Origin: UBA7887 sp964408735
Lineage (GTDB): Bacteria; Pseudomonadota; Alphaproteobacteria; UBA7887
Length of the DNA: 10,606 nucleotides
Assembly (NCBI GenBank): GCA_964408735.1
Contig: CAYPAX010000131.1
Coordinates: 1 to 10,606, forward strand
Reading direction: 5' to 3'
Part shown: piece by piece, positions 6,587-10,606 of the stretch
How the letters are laid out: the number at the start of each line of letters is the position of its first letter
Position numbering within the stretch: position 1 is the first letter of the stretch
Translations under genes and position numbers: made by a program
The notes under the pieces: model-generated
What the model saw: the letters and a program-made list of their open reading frames with translations, nothing else
What the model was told of the DNA's origin: nothing
The model's database searches: none

Positions 6587-8212
6587 TCAGGCCCCCGCCG
6601 CCGGTGCCGCGGCCATGCCGCCCGGCGCCGCTTCATCGCGCAGGTCGCCGCGCGCCGTGCGCCACAGGTTGTAGGTCATGATCAACGCTCCGAGCACGAA
6701 CAGCAGCCCGCCAAGCGCCCTGATGGCATAGAACGGGTGCATCGCCTCGACCGTCTCGATGAACGAGTATTCGAGGAAGCCGAAGCTGTCATAGGCACGC
6801 CACATCAGGCCCTGCATGATGCCGGAGACCCACATGGCGGTGATGTAGAGCACGATGCCGATGGTGGCCGTCCAGAAGTGCCAACCGACCAGCGCCAGGG
6901 AGTAGAGCCGCTTGCGGCCCCACAGCAGCGGCGCCAGGTGATAGAGCGCGCCGAAACTGACGAAGGCGACCCAGCCGAGCGCACCCGAATGCACGTGGCC
7001 GATGGTCCAGTCGGTGTAGTGGCTGAGCGAGTTGACGGCCTTGATGGACATCAGCGGGCCTTCGAAGGTGCTCATGCCGTAGAAGGCGACGGAGACCACC
7101 AGCATGCGCAGCACCGGATCGGTGCGCAGCTTGTCCCAGGCGCCGGACAGGGTCATGAGGCCGTTGATCATGCCGCCCCATGAGGGCATCCAGAGCATAA
7201 TCGAGAAGGTCATGCCGAGGGTCTGCGTCCAGTCGGGCAAGGCCGTGTAATGCAGATGATGCGGGCCGGCCCAGATATAGAGGAAGATCAGCGACCAGAA
7301 ATGCACCACCGAGAGCCGGTACGAGTAGACCGGCCGCTCAGCCCGCTTGGGCACGAAGTAGTACATGATGCCGAGGAAGCCGGCGGTGAGGAAGAAGCCC
7401 ACCGCATTATGGCCGTACCACCACTGGGTCATGGCGTCCTGGACACCGGCAAAGAGCGGATAGCTCTTGGAGCCGGCGAAGGAAACCGGCACGGCCAGGG
7501 CGTTGATCACGTGCAGCATGGCGACGGTGACGATGAAGGCCAGGAAGAACCAGTTGGCCACATAGATATGCGGCTCCTTGCGCTTCCAGATCGTGCCCAG
7601 GAAGACCAGCAGGTAGACCACCCAGACAACGGTCAGCCAGAGGTCGATGTACCACTCCGGCTCGGCATATTCCTTCGACTGGGTGATGCCGGCGAGATAG
7701 CCCGTCGCGGCCAGCACGATGAACATCTGGTAGCCCCAAAAGACGAACCAGGGCGCGATGCCGCCGGCCAGTCTGGCGCGGCATGTCCGCTGCACCACGT
7801 AGAACGACGTGGTGAGCAGCACCGTGCCGCCAAAGGCGAAAATCACCGCCGAGGTATGCAGCGGCCGGATACGGCCGAAGCTGGTCCAGGGCAGGTCGAG
7901 ATAAAGCGCCGGCCAGGCCAGCTGCAAGGCCAGCACCAGGCCCACGACGAAGCCGGCAATGCCCCAGAACATGGACATGATGACGCCGGCGCGGACCACG
8001 CCGTCGTTATAGGCCTCGCCCTCGGGCGTGCTGACCACCGGATGCCCGGTGTCTATGCCCATGCCGCGGCGAAGCAGCAATATGGCGCCGACCACGGTCA
8101 GCACGAGAACCACACCGCCATGGAACCGTATGCCGTCGTCGACGCCGACGACGATCATGAGCGCGCCAATCACGGCACCAAGCGATAGCAGTGCGATACT
8201 GGTTGGAAGCAT
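6587..8212 (-). CDS. ccoN: CcoN (FixN), catalytic subunit of cbb3-type cytochrome c oxidase
   Basis: CcoN is the heme-copper oxygen reductase subunit (C-type) that reduces O2 to water and pumps protons. The 541-residue product has about 14 membrane spans, including two extra N-terminal spans (residues 1-48) that are common in alphaproteobacteria. Likely ligands are His119 and His408 (low-spin heme b), His406 (heme b3), and His268, His318 and His319 (CuB). Tyr312 sits 44 residues after His268, the spacing I recall for the His-Tyr crosslink in the Pseudomonas stutzeri enzyme. The spacings to His318/319 and His406/408 also match it. The C-terminal tail is Ala/Pro-rich and probably disordered. 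GAGG (8219-8222) lies 6 nt before the ATG, supporting this start. It is the first gene of the cco block, 140 nt downstream of the acyl-CoA dehydrogenase gene. Confidence 0.97.
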   Translation of the reverse strand: MLPTSIALLSLGAVIGALMIVVGVDDGIRFHGGVVLVLTVVGAILLLRRGMGIDTGHPVVSTPEGEAYNDGVVRAGVIMSMFWGIAGFVVGLVLALQLAWPALYLDLPWTSFGRIRPLHTSAVIFAFGGTVLLTTSFYVVQRTCRARLAGGIAPWFVFWGYQMFIVLAATGYLAGITQSKEYAEPEWYIDLWLTVVWVVYLLVFLGTIWKRKEPHIYVANWFFLAFIVTVAMLHVINALAVPVSFAGSKSYPLFAGVQDAMTQWWYGHNAVGFFLTAGFLGIMYYFVPKRAERPVYSYRLSVVHFWSLIFLYIWAGPHHLHYTALPDWTQTLGMTFSIMLWMPSWGGMINGLMTLSGAWDKLRTDPVLRMLVVSVAFYGMSTFEGPLMSIKAVNSLSHYTDWTIGHVHSGALGWVAFVSFGALYHLAPLLWGRKRLYSLALVGWHFWTATIGIVLYITAMWVSGIMQGLMWRAYDSFGFLEYSFIETVEAMHPFYAIRALGGLLFVLGALIMTYNLWRTARGDLRDEAAPGGMAAAPAAGA

Positions 8213-8269
8213 CTTCAGCCTCGATCAGAATATTCGTTCGCGTCGGATGGCGTCAGCCCAGAATTCGTG

Positions 8270-8282
8270 ATGCAACCTGCAT
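8270..8282. promoter_or_regulatory. Short inverted repeat upstream of ccoN (possible operator)
   Basis: ATGCA-ACC-TGCAT is a perfect 5-bp inverted repeat with a 3-nt spacer, 57 nt before the ccoN start codon. It does not match the FNR/FixK consensus TTGAT-N4-ATCAA. Such a short dyad can arise by chance. The position in the ccoN leader is the only reason to list it. Confidence 0.2.
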
Positions 8283-8293
8283 ATACCGAAGGG

Positions 8294-8317
8294 TCCCGAC
8301 CTTAATCTAGGTTGGGA
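8294..8317. terminator. Hairpin between the acyl-CoA dehydrogenase gene and ccoN
   Basis: TCCCGACCT (8294-8302) and AGGTTGGGA (8309-8317) form a 9-bp stem with one G-U pair and a 6-nt loop. It starts 35 nt after the acyl-CoA dehydrogenase stop and ends 81 nt before the ccoN start. There is no T-tract on either side, so it is at best a weak or Rho-assisted terminator. The ACCT-N6-AGGT core could instead be a protein-binding site for ccoN regulation. Confidence 0.35.
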
Positions 8318-8352
8318 TCATTCCATGTTTCCGACTTGCCGACCAGTGCGAG

Positions 8353-9558
8353 CTAATTGTAGCGGCGCAGCTCAAGCTTGGCGATCTGGTTGCGGTGCAC
8401 TTCGTCCGGCCCATCGGCAAGCCGCAGAGTGCGCGAATGCGCGTAAGCCTGGGCCAGCCCGAAGTCGTCACTGACACCGCCGGCGCCATGAACCTGGATC
8501 GCCCAATCGACCACCTTGCAGGTCATGTTGGGCACGGCGACCTTTATCGCGGCGATCTCCTGGCGCGCTTCCTTGTTGCCGACCGTATCCATCTTGTAGG
8601 CGGCATGGAGCACGAGCCAACGGGCCTGATTGATCATGATTCGCGCTTCGGCGACGCGCTCCTGGGTAACGGTCTGCTCGGACACTGGCTTGCCGAATGC
8701 GATACGCGACTTGGCACGCTTGCACATGCGCTCCAGGGCCCGCTCGGCGACGCCGATCTGGCGCATGCAATGGTGGATGCGGCCCGGGCCAAGGCGGCCC
8801 TGGGCGATCTCGAAGCCCCTGCCCTCGCCGAGCAGGATGTTCGATGCGGGCACGCGCACGTCCTTGAAATCCACCTCGGCATGGCCATGCGGCGCATCGT
8901 CGTAGCCGAAAACGGGCAGCGCGCGGACGACCTCGATCCCCGGCGTGTCCATCGGTACCACGATCATCGACTGCTGCTTATGGCGATTCGAATTGTTGGG
9001 GTCGGTCTTGCCCATGAAGATCAAAACCTTGCAGCGCGGATCCGGCGCACCCGATGTCCACCATTTGCGGCCATTAATGACGTAGGAATCGCCGTCGCGC
9101 ACGATCCTCGCCTCAATATTGGTGGCATCGGAAGAGGCCACCGCCGGCTCGGTCATGGCGAAGGCCGAGCGGATCTCTCCGGCCAGGAGCGGCTTCAACC
9201 ACCTCTCCTTAAGCTCCTCAGTGGCGTAGCGCTCGAGCACTTCCATATTGCCGGTGTCGGGCGCCGAGCAATTGAAGACCTCCGGCGCATAGGGCGAACG
9301 CCCCATGATCTCGCACAGCGGGGCATATTCGAGGTTGGTCAGGCCAGCGCCGCGATCCGATTCCGGCAGAAACAGGTTCCACAAGTCGGCCGCACGGGCC
9401 TTGGCCTTGAGTTCGTCGATCAGCGGCGCGTGCTGCCAGCGATCGCCTTCGTTGTTCTGGCGCGTGATCTCTTCTTCATTGGGATAGATATGCTCGTCCA
9501 TGAACGCGGACACGCGTTCCTGCAGCGCCTTTACCTTGTCGGTATACTCGAAGTCCAT
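8353..9558 (-). CDS. Acyl-CoA dehydrogenase, ACAD10/ACAD11-like
   Basis: This is an FAD-dependent dehydrogenase that would introduce a trans-2 double bond into an acyl-CoA and pass electrons to ETF. The exact substrate is unknown. The 401-residue product has the normal length and fold order: an N-terminal helical domain (1-130), the FAD/substrate signature FAMTEPAVASSDATN (133-147), NGRKWWTSGAPDPRCK (162-177) in the beta domain, and a C-terminal helical domain with FGKPVSEQ and the VHGAGG flavin contact. The segment that carries the catalytic Glu as EGT in many family members reads DGPDEVHR here, starting at Asp382. This is a feature I associate with the ACAD10/11 group, where an acidic residue is kept. 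The ATG at 9558 is preceded by GAGGG. It shares strand with the cco block but its metabolic link to it is unclear. Confidence 0.9.
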   Translation of the reverse strand: MDFEYTDKVKALQERVSAFMDEHIYPNEEEITRQNNEGDRWQHAPLIDELKAKARAADLWNLFLPESDRGAGLTNLEYAPLCEIMGRSPYAPEVFNCSAPDTGNMEVLERYATEELKERWLKPLLAGEIRSAFAMTEPAVASSDATNIEARIVRDGDSYVINGRKWWTSGAPDPRCKVLIFMGKTDPNNSNRHKQQSMIVVPMDTPGIEVVRALPVFGYDDAPHGHAEVDFKDVRVPASNILLGEGRGFEIAQGRLGPGRIHHCMRQIGVAERALERMCKRAKSRIAFGKPVSEQTVTQERVAEARIMINQARWLVLHAAYKMDTVGNKEARQEIAAIKVAVPNMTCKVVDWAIQVHGAGGVSDDFGLAQAYAHSRTLRLADGPDEVHRNQIAKLELRRYN

Positions 9559-9613
9559 GTGACACCCTCGTTCGATAATCGTGCTGCAGCCGCAGCTGTT
9601 CCTGCCTTACAGT

Positions 9614-9646
9614 CGGCAGCCCAACCAGCAAGGCTGGGCCTTGCCG
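9614..9646. terminator. Long imperfect hairpin between the 57-aa gene and the acyl-CoA dehydrogenase gene
   Basis: On the minus strand the arms CGGCA and TGCCG enclose a second stem (CCCAGCC with GGTTGGG) around a 5-nt loop, giving about 13 paired bases with two bulges. It starts 3 nt after the stop of the 57-residue gene. No T-tract follows on either strand, so classic intrinsic termination is doubtful. It may act as a transcript 3' end or processing site separating the small gene from the dehydrogenase. Confidence 0.4.
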
Positions 9647-9649
9647 AGC

Positions 9650-9823
9650 CTAGGATTCGACGTCCGGCCCCTCGGCCTCATCGGCTGGCGGCATATCGCC
9701 CTCGTCCTCGGCCTTCTTCTGTTCGGCGCGCTCAGCCTTCAGCGCTGCCCGAGCGGCCTTCTTGGCGGCTTTGGACCGCTCACGTTCCATGCGTTCGAAG
9801 CGATAATTCGGCTTGCGAGCCAT
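9650..9823 (-). CDS. Small charged conserved hypothetical protein
   Basis: This 57-residue ORF begins MARKPNYRFERMERERSK and is rich in Lys, Arg, Glu and Ala. The first 38 residues are strongly basic and probably one long helix (KAAKKAARAALKAERAEQKK); the last 20 are acidic (DEGDMPPADEAEGPDVES). Similar small proteins starting MARKPNY are, as I recall, widespread in alphaproteobacteria with no assigned function. AAGGA 5 nt before the ATG at 9823 supports the start, and the TAG stop is at 9650-9652. It is divergent from the cytochrome c gene across 213 bp, and a hairpin follows its stop. The charge pattern suggests nucleic-acid or ribosome binding, but this is only inference. Confidence 0.8.
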   Translation of the reverse strand: MARKPNYRFERMERERSKAAKKAARAALKAERAEQKKAEDEGDMPPADEAEGPDVES

Positions 9824-9976
9824 CGAAGTCCTTTCCCTGCTGTGGTATTACGCTATTCGCGGCGAATGCCGGAAGATGCTTGCGTGACCACGCGGCCCGA
9901 TACTGGCAAACCGGCGTGGCAAAGTCACGGGGACGCATGGGACTTACAGGGATTTTTCGAAACTTTCATCATCTGA

Positions 9977-10005
9977 TTCAACAGACACGGTGATTTTGGT
10001 GTATC
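9977..10005 (+). promoter_or_regulatory. Candidate sigma-70 promoter for the cytochrome c gene
   Basis: TTCAAC (9977-9982), a 17-nt spacer and TGTATC (10000-10005) make a moderate -35/-10 pair, 31 nt before the ATG of the cytochrome c gene. The sequence around it is more AT-rich than its surroundings. The rest of the 213-bp divergent spacer (9824-10036) shows no gene or repeat that I can support. Confidence 0.35.
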
Positions 10006-10036
10006 CTCCCCCGCCTCGCAGCAGGGAGCGTGAGCT

Positions 10037-10546
10037 ATGTCTATCAAGCCTGTGGCAATTTTCGTAACGGCCTGTTGCATATTGCAAGGCACTTCGGCCT
10101 TGGGCGAAGACGATGACGACATCTTGAGCGTCGATGACTCGCTGCTGCGGCCGGATGTGCCGACAGTGGCGGCGCCCGAGCTGAATGCGGAGCGCGGTCG
10201 CGAGCTGTTCGTTTCCAAAGGCTGCGTGATATGCCATTCGATCAACGGCGTTGGCGGCAACGCCATCAGCGACCTCGGCGGCAAAGCGGCGCCCAGCCTT
10301 GAGGCCGAGAAGATGCCGATGGTCATGGATCCCTACGCGTTCTTTGCCAAGATGTGGCGCGGCGCGGCCTCGATGATCGTGCTGCAACGTGAGCAGCTCG
10401 GCTATCAAATCGATCTTCGCGGCGACGAGATCGGCGACATCATGGCCTTCCTGCACGACATCGAGGAGCAGGAGAAGTTCACCCCCGAAAGCTATGTTCC
10501 GCCCATTTTCTGGTATCGCGAGACGACCGAGGGCGAGCCAGAATGA
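10037..10546 (+). CDS. Exported monoheme class I cytochrome c
   Basis: The 169-residue product has an N-terminal signal sequence (about 1-23, SALG before an acidic ED4 run) and one heme c site, Cys63-Val-Ile-Cys66-His67, in the context GRELFVSKGCVICHSINGVGG. Axial Met candidates are Met93, Met95, Met97, Met106 and Met113; the usual class I position cannot be fixed by eye. A C-terminal helix (GDEIGDIMAFLHDIEEQEKF, about 129-148) is typical of class I cytochromes c. An aromatic and acidic tail follows (PPIFWYRETTEGEPE). VTAC at 10-13 could also be read as a lipobox, so a lipoprotein is possible. GGGAG lies 8 nt before the ATG. Nearness to the cbb3 genes suggests a redox partner, but the protein could serve another periplasmic system. 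The stop precedes the right-hand terminal repeat by 11 nt, so the gene is intact. Confidence 0.85.
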   Translation: MSIKPVAIFVTACCILQGTSALGEDDDDILSVDDSLLRPDVPTVAAPELNAERGRELFVSKGCVICHSINGVGGNAISDLGGKAAPSLEAEKMPMVMDPYAFFAKMWRGAASMIVLQREQLGYQIDLRGDEIGDIMAFLHDIEEQEKFTPESYVPPIFWYRETTEGEPE

Positions 10547-10557
10547 GCCGCCGCCCT

Positions 10558-10606
10558 TAACAGCCCGTTGACGAAGTCTGCTCTGGACGCGTGTCGCTGT
10601 GTCTGA
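10558..10606. repeat. 49-bp inverted repeat, right copy (possible IS end)
   Basis: This is the exact reverse complement of positions 5-53 and reads outward as TAACAGCCCGTTGACGAAGT, continuing to the window edge. The junction to unique sequence is TTAA, against CTAA at the left copy. The cytochrome c stop codon is 11 nt inside it, so no gene is cut here. The true length of the repeat cannot be seen because the window ends within it. Confidence 0.85.

Noticed and set aside
5942..7183. Plus-strand open frame of 413 codons opposite ccoO and ccoN
   Set aside because: It spans the antisense of two well-supported genes and shows only composition-driven sequence.
8395..9993. Plus-strand open frame of 532 codons opposite the acyl-CoA dehydrogenase
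   Set aside because: It is antisense to a complete enzyme and also crosses the 57-residue gene and the intergenic spacer, with no recognisable domain.

Overview
This window is a bacterial, GC-rich chromosomal segment. It almost certainly comes from an alphaproteobacterium; a Rhodospirillales-like lineage is my guess from protein style, and I could not test it. Its core is a complete cbb3-type cytochrome c oxidase locus on the minus strand. The structural genes ccoN-ccoO-ccoQ-ccoP (8212 down to 4810) are followed directly by the assembly genes ccoG-ccoH-ccoI-ccoS (4766 down to 462). The genes are tightly packed: ATGA stop/start overlaps at ccoG/ccoH and ccoI/ccoS, a 13-bp overlap at ccoH/ccoI, 3 nt between ccoN and ccoO, 11 nt between ccoO and ccoQ, and 2 nt between ccoQ and ccoP. 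The only real break is 43 nt between ccoP and ccoG. CcoQ (49 aa) and CcoS (55 aa) are small and easily missed; both are intact.

Downstream of ccoS on the same strand lies tRNA-Asp(GTC) with an encoded CCA end, preceded by its own strong-looking promoter (TTGACA, 17-nt spacer, TAGAGA). Then comes a small single-span membrane protein of unknown function whose 3' end runs into a repeat at the left edge.

Upstream of ccoN, still on the minus strand, are an acyl-CoA dehydrogenase of the ACAD10/ACAD11 type and a small, highly charged basic/acidic protein (57 aa) that seems conserved in alphaproteobacteria. Divergent from these, on the plus strand at the right edge, is an exported monoheme class I cytochrome c (169 aa). 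It may feed or be fed by the same respiratory chain, but this is inference.

How the genes work together: CcoN (heme b, heme b3, CuB), CcoO (one heme c) and CcoP (two hemes c) form the high-affinity oxygen reductase used at low oxygen. CcoQ stabilises the complex. CcoI exports copper and CcoG handles copper reduction for CuB assembly; CcoH and CcoS are required for maturation.

The most unusual feature is not a gene. The two ends of the window carry a perfect 49-bp inverted repeat (5-53 and 10558-10606), each copy reading outward from a YTAA junction. It looks like the terminal inverted repeat of an insertion sequence present on both sides in opposite orientation. It cuts into the 3' end of the left-hand small gene. 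Either the whole cco block is bracketed by two IS copies, or an assembly broke at copies of one multi-copy element. I found no CRISPR array, phage, toxin-antitoxin or defence genes.
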